A stretch of DNA of 9,072 bases from Desulfobulbaceae bacterium (GCA_003517965.1 DOZO01000022.1:18610-27681), one strand, 5' to 3'. Counted from the first letter of the stretch, positions 1 through 6,907 are shown. Notes: generated by a model not told the origin, from the letters alone. Numbers and translations: made by a program.

Positions 1-32
1 TGCCCCTGGTGAACGATTACGATGCCTAAACA

Positions 33-809
33 TTACAGCTCGTCTTTGAGCAAATAGGCGATGTAACCCGCCATTTCATTGAGTATCCCATAAGTGTCTT
101 CCAGGCCGTCGCCGGACGGGACAAAACTCTCCCAGGTTATGGGGGTATAATCCCTCGAAACAGAGAGCAGCGCCGGATTTAAACCCTGATGGCGAAAGAG
201 TGCTGCCGCTCGCCGCATATGGTTGGCCGAGGTAATGAGCAGAATGTTGCTGATCCCATTAGTTTCGCAGTATGCCTTAACACTTTTTGCTTCGGCCAGG
301 GTATGCCGAACCCTGCCATGGACTGCGATCTTTTGGGCATCAATTCCTTGTCTTCCCAGTAAATCGAGGAGGATTCTGGTCTCGTTCACCCCCTTGAGGC
401 TCACCTGGCTGAGGAGCAGCTTATCTGCCAGACCGCTTTTTATTACCGCCGCGCCCATAAGTATCCGCGCCGAACTTTTCCCCAGCTGCTGGTAGTCTGA
501 CACATATCTGAATATCTCTTTTTCATTCTCCGCCGAGTGACGCACATACCATTTATAATCAATCATTCCTCCCAGAACTACGGCGGCATCATAGGTTCTT
601 TGCCGATTTACTGTGTCCGCAACCGACCAGACGGACATAATGGCCTTTGAGGTATAAGGAATGCTGACCCCATAGAGGTAGACCAGAAGGAAAAACAGGC
701 CGAAGCGGGTCCGTTGCTTCTTGCACAGCAAAATCACCCCGAAAAAAAATACCGGCAAAAGCGGATTGAGAAAGAATCTGGCCGCTTCCTGGACGGTATA
801 AAAAGGCAT
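33..809 (-). CDS. YdcF/ElyC-family (DUF218) membrane protein
   Basis: This is a 258-residue protein of the DUF218 family, to which E. coli YdcF, SanA and ElyC belong; ElyC is linked to cell-envelope and peptidoglycan precursor homeostasis. Two hydrophobic segments (about residues 12-29 and 35-52) suggest an N-terminal inner-membrane anchor. The DUF218 core follows: AAVVLGG at about 75-81, NETR at 142-145, the conserved HTLAEAKS at 169-176, the ILLITSANHMRRA strand and turn at about 189-201, and the C-terminal PSGDGLEDTYGILNEMAGY segment at about 231-249. Length and the two-helix start resemble ElyC more than soluble YdcF. I chose the ATG at 809 because GAGGAG lies just upstream at good spacing; the frame stays open to 1154, but that extension runs opposite the rod-type gene and is not family-like. 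The biochemical activity of such proteins is poorly known, so only the family call is firm. Confidence 0.85.
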   Translation of the reverse strand: MPFYTVQEAARFFLNPLLPVFFFGVILLCKKQRTRFGLFFLLVYLYGVSIPYTSKAIMSVWSVADTVNRQRTYDAAVVLGGMIDYKWYVRHSAENEKEIFRYVSDYQQLGKSSARILMGAAVIKSGLADKLLLSQVSLKGVNETRILLDLLGRQGIDAQKIAVHGRVRHTLAEAKSVKAYCETNGISNILLITSANHMRRAAALFRHQGLNPALLSVSRDYTPITWESFVPSGDGLEDTYGILNEMAGYIAYLLKDEL

Positions 810-956
810 AGTACTCCTCGAAATAAAGCTAAAGACAAAAAAAACCGATAAGGTAATATAATAAAATATAAACCAAGAGGGCAAAAGTTTCGTTTGAGCA
901 GGCAAGCTGCTCAACTCAGCTATATATTTTGGGTCAAAAAACCAAGGAGGCAACCC
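810..956. promoter_or_regulatory. Divergent intergenic region, possible promoter for the rod-like gene
   Basis: This 147-base AT-rich spacer separates two divergent genes. On the plus strand a perfect TATAAT lies at 857-862, with only a weak -35-like AAGACA at 832-837 (19-base spacer). The same AT-rich stretch could supply a minus-strand -10 for the DUF218 gene. A strong ribosome binding site (AAGGAGG, 944-950) precedes the ATG at 957. I see no clear hairpin or operator. The promoter call is inference from consensus matching only. Confidence 0.35.
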
Positions 957-1310
957 ATGATTTCCGGCATCAATGCGGCACTTTCCGGCCTGACTGCCAT
1001 CCAGAAAAAGATTGAAGCAAACGCCAATAATGTGGCCAACCTCAATACGGATGGCTACAAAAAAATACGGGTTACCCTGCAAGCACAGGAGCCACAGAGC
1101 ATAGAGGCGATTGCGCAGCAGATCCAGACGCCCGGGCCGATGGTGCATGAACAAACATCCGCAGGAGAAACCCTGGTTGAAAAATCAAACGTGGAACTGA
1201 GCGAAGAGTTACCCAGCATGATGTTAAGCCGCCGATTTTTCCAGGCCAATCTGAAAACCGTGCAGATTCAGGATGAAATGCTTGGCAATCTGTTGGACAT
1301 CAAGAGCTGA
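957..1310 (+). CDS. Miniature flagellar rod/hook-type protein (FlgB/FlgC-like)
   Basis: This 117-residue protein carries only the two conserved ends of the flagellar rod/hook family. Residues 1-37 match the N-terminal rod segment, with ALSGLTAIQKKIEANANNVAN followed by LNTDGYKK at 29-36. Residues about 78-116 match the C-terminal segment (SNVELSEELPSMML, RRFFQANLKTVQIQDEMLGNLLDI). These ends normally form the paired helices that pack axial proteins (FlgB, FlgC, FlgF, FlgG, FlgE) into the rod or hook. The middle domain is reduced to about 40 polar residues, shorter than typical FlgC (about 135-150). The ATG at 957 has AAGGAGG seven bases upstream; an upstream in-frame start at 894 lacks such a site. 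No other flagellar gene is visible here, so a true FlgC role is doubtful. It may be a lineage-specific rod homologue. Its stop lies inside the convergent pyrC coding end. Confidence 0.8.
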   Translation: MISGINAALSGLTAIQKKIEANANNVANLNTDGYKKIRVTLQAQEPQSIEAIAQQIQTPGPMVHEQTSAGETLVEKSNVELSEELPSMMLSRRFFQANLKTVQIQDEMLGNLLDIKS

Positions 1311-2604
1311 AGTCACTATCCTGCCGCCAGGTTATCCTGCCTTCCAGGATGGTCAATACAGCCTTTCCCTGTAATTCCCAGCCGATAAATGGAGAGTTCT
1401 TGCTCTTGGAAAGAATACTTTCCTCGGTAAAAATAAACTTTTTTTCTGGATCAATAATCGTAATATCCGCCGGGGCGCCTACAGAAAGGGTCCCGCCCGG
1501 TACTCCAAGAATCCTGGCCGGATTCAGCGATAGCAGCTCCACCATCCTCCGGGCATCAAACTGATTTTCTCGCACCAGTCGCAAGGTTAAGGGCACCGCT
1601 GTTTCCAGGCCGATTATCCCGTTGGCGGCCAGATCGAACTCCATCTCCTTTTCGATCTCGCTATGTGGCGCATGATCTGTGGCAATGGCATCCAGGGTTC
1701 CGTCCCGCAAGGCCTCTTGAACGGCAACGACATCCGCCTCGGTGCGCAGGGGAGGATTCATTTTTGCCAGGGTATTATAACCGTCCACCGCCAGCTCGGT
1801 GAGGGTGAAATAATGCGGCGCTGTTTCCGCGGTAACGGCCACCCCTTTCGCCTTGGCTCTTCTAATCAGAGCCAGTGATTCCCGGGTGCTGACATGAGCG
1901 ATATGGATGGGTCGCCCGGTAAATTCAGCCAGGGCCAGATCACGATATATCATAATTTCTTCGGCCACGGGGGGAATTCCCTGTAGCCCGAGACGGGTCG
2001 CCAACGGGCCATAATTCATCGTGCCATTGTGACTGAGCGACAGGTCCTCGGCATGGGAGATAACCAGCAAATCATGGTTTCCCGCATACTCGAGAGCCCG
2101 ACGCATGAGCTGATTGTTGCCCACCGGCAAACCATCATCGCTTACGGCAACTGCCCCGGCCTGACGCAGATCACCAAATTCCGCAAGCTGCTCTCCTTTG
2201 CTTCCGCTGCTGATTGCTCCCACCGGGTAGACCCTGGCAAAACCGGCTTCCGCCGCCTTGGTCAGAATAAATACGGTCACCGTCTGATTGTCATTGACCG
2301 GCTTGGTGTTCGGCATGGACGCTACAGCGGTAAAGCCCCCGGCCGCGGCGGCGCAGGTTCCCGTGGCAATGGTCTCTTTATATTCCTGGCCCGGCTCACG
2401 CAGATGCACATGCATGTCAATAAGCCCCGGCACCACCCACTTCCCCTGCAAATCATAAACAAGGCCATCTATCCGGGCGGAAAGAGTGCCAGGCTGAGAT
2501 ACCGCGTTTATTTTACCGCCAACGATCAACACATCAAGGAGCTGATCAATCCCGTTTGCCGGATCAATCACCCGTCCATTTTTTAACAGAATCGGTTCTG
2601 GCAT
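1300..2604 (-). CDS. pyrC: Dihydroorotase, class I
   Basis: Dihydroorotase interconverts N-carbamoyl-L-aspartate and dihydroorotate, the third step of UMP synthesis, in the cytoplasm. The 434-residue length and motifs match the class I (PyrC/PyrX, Aquifex and Bacillus type) amidohydrolases. Visible are HVHLRE with the metal histidines H65 and H67, the SDDG segment with D156/D157 (class I uses Asp where class II uses a carboxylated Lys), H184 in ISHAED, H237 in IHIAHVST, and D310 in ATDHAPH. All expected metal ligands are present, so this should be an active enzyme and not the degenerate PyrC' seen beside ATCase in Pseudomonas. A short N-terminal beta-sandwich portion (about 1-58) and the C-terminal GAPADITIIDP strand complete the fold. 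The ATG at 2604 lies one base after the pyrB stop, implying translational coupling, with a G-rich stretch at the pyrB end serving as ribosome binding site. Class I enzymes can form complexes with ATCase. Confidence 0.97.
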   Translation of the reverse strand: MPEPILLKNGRVIDPANGIDQLLDVLIVGGKINAVSQPGTLSARIDGLVYDLQGKWVVPGLIDMHVHLREPGQEYKETIATGTCAAAAGGFTAVASMPNTKPVNDNQTVTVFILTKAAEAGFARVYPVGAISSGSKGEQLAEFGDLRQAGAVAVSDDGLPVGNNQLMRRALEYAGNHDLLVISHAEDLSLSHNGTMNYGPLATRLGLQGIPPVAEEIMIYRDLALAEFTGRPIHIAHVSTRESLALIRRAKAKGVAVTAETAPHYFTLTELAVDGYNTLAKMNPPLRTEADVVAVQEALRDGTLDAIATDHAPHSEIEKEMEFDLAANGIIGLETAVPLTLRLVRENQFDARRMVELLSLNPARILGVPGGTLSVGAPADITIIDPEKKFIFTEESILSKSKNSPFIGWELQGKAVLTILEGRITWRQDSDFSS

Positions 2605-2605
2605 G

Positions 2606-3538
2606 CTAATCGCCCCCCATGATCAGATAAAGCAAGGCCATCCGCACAGCTACCCCGTTGGTAACCTGCTCCAGAATCACCGAACGGCTGCCATCGGCAA
2701 TCTTGGGATCAAGCTCAACCCCACGGTTTATCGGGCCGGGATGCATGACGATTGCCTCTGGCCCGGCAGTGTCCACCACCTTTGGGGAAATTCCAAAAAA
2801 TTTCGCGTATTCCCGCAGAGATGGGAATAGCGCCTCCTGCTGCCGCTCTTTCTGAATCCGCAAGGCCATGATCACATCTGCCCCCTCAACCGCTTCCAGC
2901 ACGGTGCGGCTGACTGTGGCACCCAGCTCCTCAATGCCAGGAGGAATCAGGGTCGCCGGGCCGCTCACCGTAACCGAGGCGCCCATCTTGGAAAAACCGA
3001 TGATATCTGAGTGCGCCACCCGACTGTGGGCGATATCGCCAATAATGGCGACCTTCAAACCGGCAATCCTGCCCTTGGCTTCCTGTACCGTCATCAGGTC
3101 GAGAAGACCCTGGCTGGGGTGCTCATGGGTTCCATCTCCGGCATTGATCACGGAGGCGTTGATATGATCGGCCAGCAGGCGAGCGGAGCCTGAGCGGGGA
3201 TGGCGGAGAATGATACAGTCTGGATTCATGGCGGCGAGATTCCGGGCGGTGTCAATCAGGGTTTCTCCCTTGACGGTGCTGCTGCCGGAACTAGAGATAT
3301 TAAAGGTGTCCGCGCTCATACGCTTTGCGGCAACCTCAAACGAAAGCCTGGTTCTGGTGCTGGGCTCAAAGAAAAAATTGATAATGGTTTTACCGCGGAG
3401 GGTCGGAACTTTTTTTATGGCGCGAGAGGAAATTTCTTTAAACGATTCTGCGGTTTGCAAAACGGACTGGATATCTTCCGCAGAAAGATCGGCAAGCCCA
3501 AGGAGATGTTTATGACTGAATCGATACTCGGGGTCCAT
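2606..3538 (-). CDS. pyrB: Aspartate carbamoyltransferase catalytic subunit
   Basis: PyrB joins carbamoyl phosphate and aspartate to give carbamoyl aspartate, the committed step of pyrimidine synthesis. The 310-residue length is typical. Key motifs are all visible: the carbamoyl-phosphate loop FEPSTRTR at 57-64, the mobile loop TVKGE at 88-92 with its lysine, HPSQGLLD at 140-147, the second-domain LKVAIIGDIAHSRVAHS stretch at 161-177, LRIQKER at 227-233 for aspartate binding, and HPGPINRG at 266-273. The ATG at 3538 is the only usable start in frame before a TGA seven codons upstream; GGAAAG sits in front of it. It lies 105 bases downstream of lepB and one base before pyrC. No pyrI regulatory-subunit gene is present in the window, so this is more likely a trimer or a dihydroorotase-associated ATCase than the E. 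coli PyrBI type, though pyrI elsewhere cannot be excluded. Confidence 0.98.
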   Translation of the reverse strand: MDPEYRFSHKHLLGLADLSAEDIQSVLQTAESFKEISSRAIKKVPTLRGKTIINFFFEPSTRTRLSFEVAAKRMSADTFNISSSGSSTVKGETLIDTARNLAAMNPDCIILRHPRSGSARLLADHINASVINAGDGTHEHPSQGLLDLMTVQEAKGRIAGLKVAIIGDIAHSRVAHSDIIGFSKMGASVTVSGPATLIPPGIEELGATVSRTVLEAVEGADVIMALRIQKERQQEALFPSLREYAKFFGISPKVVDTAGPEAIVMHPGPINRGVELDPKIADGSRSVILEQVTNGVAVRMALLYLIMGGD

Positions 3539-3643
3539 ACGATTCTTTCCGTGAAAATGTCAGCGCGAATAATTACAAGTAACGCCGCGATAAGTAAGAA
3601 TAGAAAAAACAGCTGCCATTAGTCCAGAACTTTTTTGCAGCCG
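3539..3643 (-). promoter_or_regulatory. lepB-pyrB spacer with possible short leader frame
   Basis: This 105-base spacer lies between the lepB stop and the pyrB start. Read on the minus strand it holds a 19-codon frame (3619 down to 3560) that begins Met-Ala-Ala-Val-Phe and includes a run of six T (U in RNA) just after its start. Short leader peptides with U-runs precede pyrBI in enterics, where they mediate UTP-sensitive attenuation. Here I see no strong GC-rich terminator hairpin before the U-run and only a poor ribosome binding site, so a leader role is weakly supported. Confidence 0.2.
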
Positions 3644-4267
3644 TTACGGAATTATGTTGCCAAGCCGCTTCCAGCGCACCGTAAAATTTTCCCTGTCCCA
3701 TGACCAGTAAAGAATGAAAGCCTTGCCCTTGATGGCCTTGAGATCCACAAACCCCCAGAAGCGACTGTCGTGACTATTGTCACGATTATCCCCCATTACA
3801 AAAACGGAACCTGGCGGCACGGTTATCGGGCTCATATTGTCCCTGGGCGAAGGCAGAATGTCCTCCTCCAGATTCACCGCGTTTGGCTCACTGAAAGGTT
3901 CTCCATTAACCAGAACTTTTTTCTGCACAATTTCAACCCGATCACCAGCAACACCGACAACCCGTTTGATAAAATCAAGGGAAGGGTTTTGCGGGTACTG
4001 AAAAACAATGACATCATGCCGTTGAGGGTCTCCCGCGGCAATCCAGACATCTCCGTTCAGAGGATTTTTCACTCCATAACCAAATTTGTTGACCAGAATA
4101 TGATCGCCTATCAGCAAGGTGGGAATCATGGAACCGGATGGGATTTTAAAAGCCTGAACTACAAAAGTTCTGATGAAAAATGCGAGCAACAAGGCAACAA
4201 TAATTGCCTCGGCATATTCACGTACAATAGATTTTTCTTTGATCTTGACAGGATTTTCTTTTAACAC
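3644..4267 (-). CDS. lepB: Signal peptidase I
   Basis: LepB is the membrane serine protease that removes signal peptides from secreted proteins on the periplasmic face. It has a single transmembrane helix (YAEAIIVALLLAFFIRTFVV, about residues 18-37 from the chosen start), then box B IPSGSMIPT with catalytic Ser46, FIKRVVGVAGD with the general-base Lys102, and GDNRDNSHDSRFWG at about 159-172. This is a complete S26 family protein of about 207 residues. The start is ambiguous. I chose the GTG at 4267 because a strong AAAGGAG lies five bases before it. An ATG at 4282 adds five residues but has only a weak site. A TTG at 4405 would add 46 residues including another hydrophobic segment. It heads the minus-strand run lepB-pyrB-pyrC and is divergent from pilM. 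It could process the PilP and PilQ signal peptides, as it does for any exported protein. Confidence 0.95.
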   Translation of the reverse strand: MLKENPVKIKEKSIVREYAEAIIVALLLAFFIRTFVVQAFKIPSGSMIPTLLIGDHILVNKFGYGVKNPLNGDVWIAAGDPQRHDVIVFQYPQNPSLDFIKRVVGVAGDRVEIVQKKVLVNGEPFSEPNAVNLEEDILPSPRDNMSPITVPPGSVFVMGDNRDNSHDSRFWGFVDLKAIKGKAFILYWSWDRENFTVRWKRLGNIIP

Positions 4268-4416
4268 CTTTACTCCTTTCATCTCACAATATGTACATCC
4301 GAGGGAATACAAGAGCCGTCCCACAACAGGTACGTCACCTGAAAAGGTGGCCACAAAATAAGCGAAGAGCGAAATAAATACAAGAGGCGGAATATATCCT
4401 ACCAATAAATATCTCA

Positions 4417-4438
4417 GCCTTTATTCTGCCTTTATTCT
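4417..4438. repeat. Perfect 11-bp tandem duplication
   Basis: GCCTTTATTCT occurs twice with no gap (4417-4427 and 4428-4438). The second copy runs into the TTGACA -35 element of the candidate pilM promoter. A period of 11 bp is about one helical turn, so both copies face the same side of the DNA, as paired protein-binding sites would. It could equally be a replication-slippage duplication. Confidence 0.7.
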
Positions 4439-4466
4439 TGACACCATATATTTTTATGTCTCTAAT
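4438..4466 (+). promoter_or_regulatory. Candidate sigma-70 promoter for pilMNOPQ
   Basis: A perfect TTGACA (4438-4443) is followed after exactly 17 bases by TCTAAT (4461-4466), which differs from TATAAT at one position. Transcription would start near 4473, leaving a leader of about 100 bases before pilM. A second -10-like GATAAT lies at 4478-4483 without a matching -35. The element sits in the only large gap upstream of the pil operon. It is a consensus match only; no start site is known. Confidence 0.5.
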
Positions 4467-4481
4467 TGGAATATGATGATA

Positions 4482-4497
4482 ATAGTATAAATACTAT
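4482..4497. repeat. 16-bp palindrome ATAGTAT-AA-ATACTAT
   Basis: Two perfect 7-bp arms flank a 2-bp centre. From the candidate promoter this would lie at about +10 to +25, where a repressor could block transcription. The AT-only stem makes a stable RNA hairpin or terminator unlikely, so a DNA operator is the better guess. Confidence 0.55.
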
Positions 4498-4502
4498 GTG
4501 CA

Positions 4503-4524
4503 GTTAGCACATCTGTACGCTAAC
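4503..4524. repeat. Inverted repeat GTTAGC-N10-GCTAAC
   Basis: Two perfect 6-bp arms are separated by 10 bases, giving about 16 bp between arm centres, so they are not in helical phase. A shorter overlapping pair, GTGC (4498-4501) and GCAC (4507-4510), shares the left arm, so two alternative hairpins are possible in the pilM leader RNA. The function is unknown; operator and leader RNA structure are both possible. Confidence 0.4.
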
Positions 4525-4575
4525 AAGGTTTACCTGCGGATCAAAACATAAGAAAATCTCGGTTACGGGGCGCTC

Positions 4576-5673
4576 ATGGGCAAGTCCGGGTTCAAAAAAA
4601 TATCATTGCCATCCTTCAATCTCCCTTTTCTTAAAAGGCAAACCCTTTCTCTTGGCCTTGATATTGGCTCTCATTCCGTCAAGATCTGTGAATTGGCGGA
4701 AAGCGGCAACGGCTATAGGCTCGTAGCCCTGGGCAGTGCCCTGCTCCCCCCTGATTCTCTTGAAGATGGCGCCTTACAGAATCCTGGTGCCGTGGGCAAG
4801 GTAATCATGTCTCTGATCAGTAACCTGAAAATCAAGCATAAAAAGGTCGCCATCTCGATTTCCGGATATTCTGTTATCGTCAAAAAAATAAATCTGGCCG
4901 TGATGAGCGAAGATGAGTTGGCAAAACACATCGAATCAGAGGCGGAACAATATATCCCCTTCGACATTAACGACGTCTACCTTGATTTTCAGGATCTGTC
5001 AACGAACACCTCCTCCGAAGATCGCACGGATGTCATGCTGGTCGCGGCTAAACGGGATGTTGTGGATGGCTATCTCAACATGCTGCGAAATGCTGGCCTC
5101 CAACCGGTTGTCGTTGATGTGGATGCCTTTGCCCTGGAAAACGCCTTCTGGGCAAATTATGGCCTGACGGACAATGTTGTTCTGGTAGATATTGGCGCCT
5201 CAAAAATGAACATCAATATCATCTCCCATGGTACTTCAATTCTTGCTCGGGACGTTGTCCTCGGCAGCCGACAGTTAACCGAACAGATTCAAAATCTTTT
5301 CGGGATCAGCTTTGAAGAGGCAGAGGCCTTAAAAACCGGAGAAATGACCACACAGGAAAAAAGGGAGGAGCTCGACAACCTTTTTACGAACATCTGCAGT
5401 CAGTGGGTAACCGAGGTTAAACGTGCCATTGATTTTTATTCTTCCAGTCAACCAGACGAAATGATTGCCAAAATTGTCTTGAGCGGTGGCGGGGCGAAAA
5501 TACAGGGTCTTACCAGGTTCTTTGCCAAAGAAACAAAGATCGCAGTCGAACTCTTCAATCCTTTCAAGCAAGCAGCTGTGGACAATAAAATCATTGATCC
5601 TGCCTATCTGAAAAGTATTGCGCCGGAAATGACCCTTGCTGCTGGCCTGGCGACAAGGCCAGTGGAGATCTAA
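4576..5673 (+). CDS. pilM: Type IV pilus actin-like assembly protein PilM
   Basis: PilM is a cytoplasmic, FtsA-like, ATP-binding protein that docks on the cytoplasmic tail of PilN at the base of the type IVa pilus machine. The 365 residues show the actin-fold phosphate loops: GLDIGSHSVKICEL at 27-40, VLVDIGASKMNINI at 202-215, and the adenosine motif LSGGGAKIQGL at 302-312. AEQYIPFDINDVYLDF (about 123-138) is the characteristic PilM stretch after the first subdomain. The basic N-terminus with FNLPFLKR before the first strand is common in PilM. The ATG at 4576 has only a poor ribosome binding site (ACGGGG, 4565-4570). It is the first gene of a pilMNOPQ operon, and the pilN start follows five bases after its stop. 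FtsA or MreB is ruled out by the neighbours and the PilM-specific middle. Confidence 0.97.
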   Translation: MGKSGFKKISLPSFNLPFLKRQTLSLGLDIGSHSVKICELAESGNGYRLVALGSALLPPDSLEDGALQNPGAVGKVIMSLISNLKIKHKKVAISISGYSVIVKKINLAVMSEDELAKHIESEAEQYIPFDINDVYLDFQDLSTNTSSEDRTDVMLVAAKRDVVDGYLNMLRNAGLQPVVVDVDAFALENAFWANYGLTDNVVLVDIGASKMNINIISHGTSILARDVVLGSRQLTEQIQNLFGISFEEAEALKTGEMTTQEKREELDNLFTNICSQWVTEVKRAIDFYSSSQPDEMIAKIVLSGGGAKIQGLTRFFAKETKIAVELFNPFKQAAVDNKIIDPAYLKSIAPEMTLAAGLATRPVEI

Positions 5674-5678
5674 GCGCC

Positions 5679-6248
5679 ATGATTCGCATCAACCTCCTGC
5701 CGATCAGGCAGATGAAGAAAAGACAACGCCTGAAAACAGAACTTGCGGGATTGCTTGCCGCTTTATTTTTGGTGCTGCTTGTCCTTGTTGCAGTCTGGTT
5801 TTCCCTGACAGGTGAAATTGCCAGCCTAAAGGCAGAGCTTGTGAGCCTTGAGCAGAAAAAACAAGCCTATCAGCCAATTATTAAACAGATTGACACCCTG
5901 AAAAAAGAAAAACAGTTGGTAGAGCAGAAACTGGACTCCATAAAAAAACTTCAGACTGGCGCCAAGGTAACAGTGCGAGTCCTTGATGAAGTGGCGTCAC
6001 GGACCACGACAAACCGCATGTGGCTTAACTCTCTACAGCAGTCGGCAGGACGCTTGCAACTGCAAGGCATTGCTCTGGATAACGAAACCATTGCCCAGTA
6101 TATGCAGCAACTGGAAGCCTCGGAGTATCTTGAAAAGACGGAACTGACCAGTTCTGCCCAGATCGACGTGGCCAAACAGAAATTGAAATCTTTTTCTCTC
6201 ACCATTAATGTTGTCGTTCCAGCAGTTGATGGACTTGCAAAAAAATAG
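5679..6248 (+). CDS. pilN: Type IV pilus inner-membrane assembly protein PilN
   Basis: PilN is a bitopic inner-membrane protein that pairs with PilO and binds PilM through its cytoplasmic tail. The 189 residues begin with the diagnostic tail IRINLLPIR (2-10), whose INLLP inserts into PilM. A transmembrane helix (about 23-42) and a lysine- and glutamate-rich coiled coil (about 44-92) follow, then a periplasmic ferredoxin-like domain from about 95 to the end that includes MWLNSLQQSAGRLQLQGIALDNETIAQYM. Length and layout are usual for the family. The start is five bases after the pilM stop, and GTGGAG at 5662-5667 is the likely binding site within pilM. Translational coupling with pilM is likely. 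The family call rests on the tail motif, topology and operon position together. Confidence 0.96.
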   Translation: MIRINLLPIRQMKKRQRLKTELAGLLAALFLVLLVLVAVWFSLTGEIASLKAELVSLEQKKQAYQPIIKQIDTLKKEKQLVEQKLDSIKKLQTGAKVTVRVLDEVASRTTTNRMWLNSLQQSAGRLQLQGIALDNETIAQYMQQLEASEYLEKTELTSSAQIDVAKQKLKSFSLTINVVVPAVDGLAKK

Positions 6249-6271
6249 ACGTAACTTGGGCGGGAGAAGTC

Positions 6272-6907
6272 ATGGCGCTTGACATAATAAAGATACAGGC
6301 AAATTTCGATAAGTTTCTCGACGGCAAAGGTAGCCTGCTTAAGATGCAACAAAAAATGCTAATTGCAGCCGCAATCTGCATTCTGCCATGTGTAATCTTC
6401 TTTTTTCTGGTCTATTCCCCAAAAGCCAGCGAAATAAAAACCCTGCGAACACAAAAAGTCGGCCTCGAAGAAGAAATCAGGAAGGTAGAAAAAATCGCCA
6501 GCGATCTTGGCCGGCACAAGGCGGAAATGGCGGAAGTTCAACGCCAGTTTGCCGAGGCCTCTTTGTTGCTGCCTGATCAAAAAGAAATCCCCACGCTCTT
6601 GGCCACCATTTCCGCACAGGCAGCCTCTTCGGGACTGGATGTTCTTTCTTTCAAGCCGCTGGCAGAAAAACCGCAGCAATTTTACGCGGAAATCCCTGTT
6701 GATATTACGGTGCAGGGGGCATACCATAATGCAGGTGTTTTTCTTGACAGGATCAGCAAGCTCCCGCGTATTGTTGCAGTAAACAACATCAAGATTGATT
6801 CCCCCAAGCAGACGGGTGGAGAAATGATCCTGAATTCGACATTTCAGCTTGTTACCTATCGCTTTCTCGATCCTGCTGAAATTGTGGCCAACGCTCAAAA
6901 AAAGTAA
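6272..6907 (+). CDS. pilO: Type IV pilus inner-membrane assembly protein PilO
   Basis: PilO forms heterodimers with PilN in the inner membrane and contacts PilP, setting the periplasmic alignment ring. The 211 residues show a cytoplasmic N-terminus of about 28 residues, one transmembrane helix (about 29-48), a coiled coil (about 52-97, with VGLEEEIRKVEKIASDL), and a ferredoxin-like periplasmic domain from about 105 to 200. The latter includes LPDQKEIPTLLATISAQAASSGLDVLSFKP and the strands VDITVQGAYHNAGVFLDRISKLPRIVAVNNIKI, which are typical of PilO. The ATG at 6272 is preceded by GGGAG at good spacing, 23 bases after the pilN stop. Unlike the other junctions in the operon, 151 bases follow before pilP. 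Confidence 0.96.
   Translation: MALDIIKIQANFDKFLDGKGSLLKMQQKMLIAAAICILPCVIFFFLVYSPKASEIKTLRTQKVGLEEEIRKVEKIASDLGRHKAEMAEVQRQFAEASLLLPDQKEIPTLLATISAQAASSGLDVLSFKPLAEKPQQFYAEIPVDITVQGAYHNAGVFLDRISKLPRIVAVNNIKIDSPKQTGGEMILNSTFQLVTYRFLDPAEIVANAQKK

Larger units (their letters stand above)
4268..4575. promoter_or_regulatory. Divergent lepB/pilM control region
   Basis: About 300 bases separate the likely lepB start from pilM. The lepB-proximal part (4268-4405) is open in the lepB frame and encodes a hydrophobic stretch, so it may be a LepB N-terminal extension and not spacer. The rest (4406-4575) is AT-rich and dense in signals: an 11-bp tandem repeat, a sigma-70-like promoter reading toward pilM, a 16-bp palindrome and a second inverted repeat, each listed separately. 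I found no sigma-54 (-24/-12) match. No convincing minus-strand promoter for lepB stands out, though the same AT-rich DNA could hold one. Confidence 0.5.

Noticed and set aside
810..1154. Extended start of the DUF218 gene at 1154
   Set aside because: The extension is antisense to the rod-like gene and unlike the family; a strong ribosome binding site supports the ATG at 809.
2029..2586. Long plus-strand open frame of 185 codons opposite pyrC
   Set aside because: It lies wholly inside the well-supported pyrC gene, reads as basic low-motif sequence, and has no ribosome binding site or recognisable domain.
4438..4575. Sigma-54 promoter for the pil operon
   Set aside because: I found no GG-N10-GC type -24/-12 element in the spacer; the TTGACA/TCTAAT pair fits sigma-70 better.
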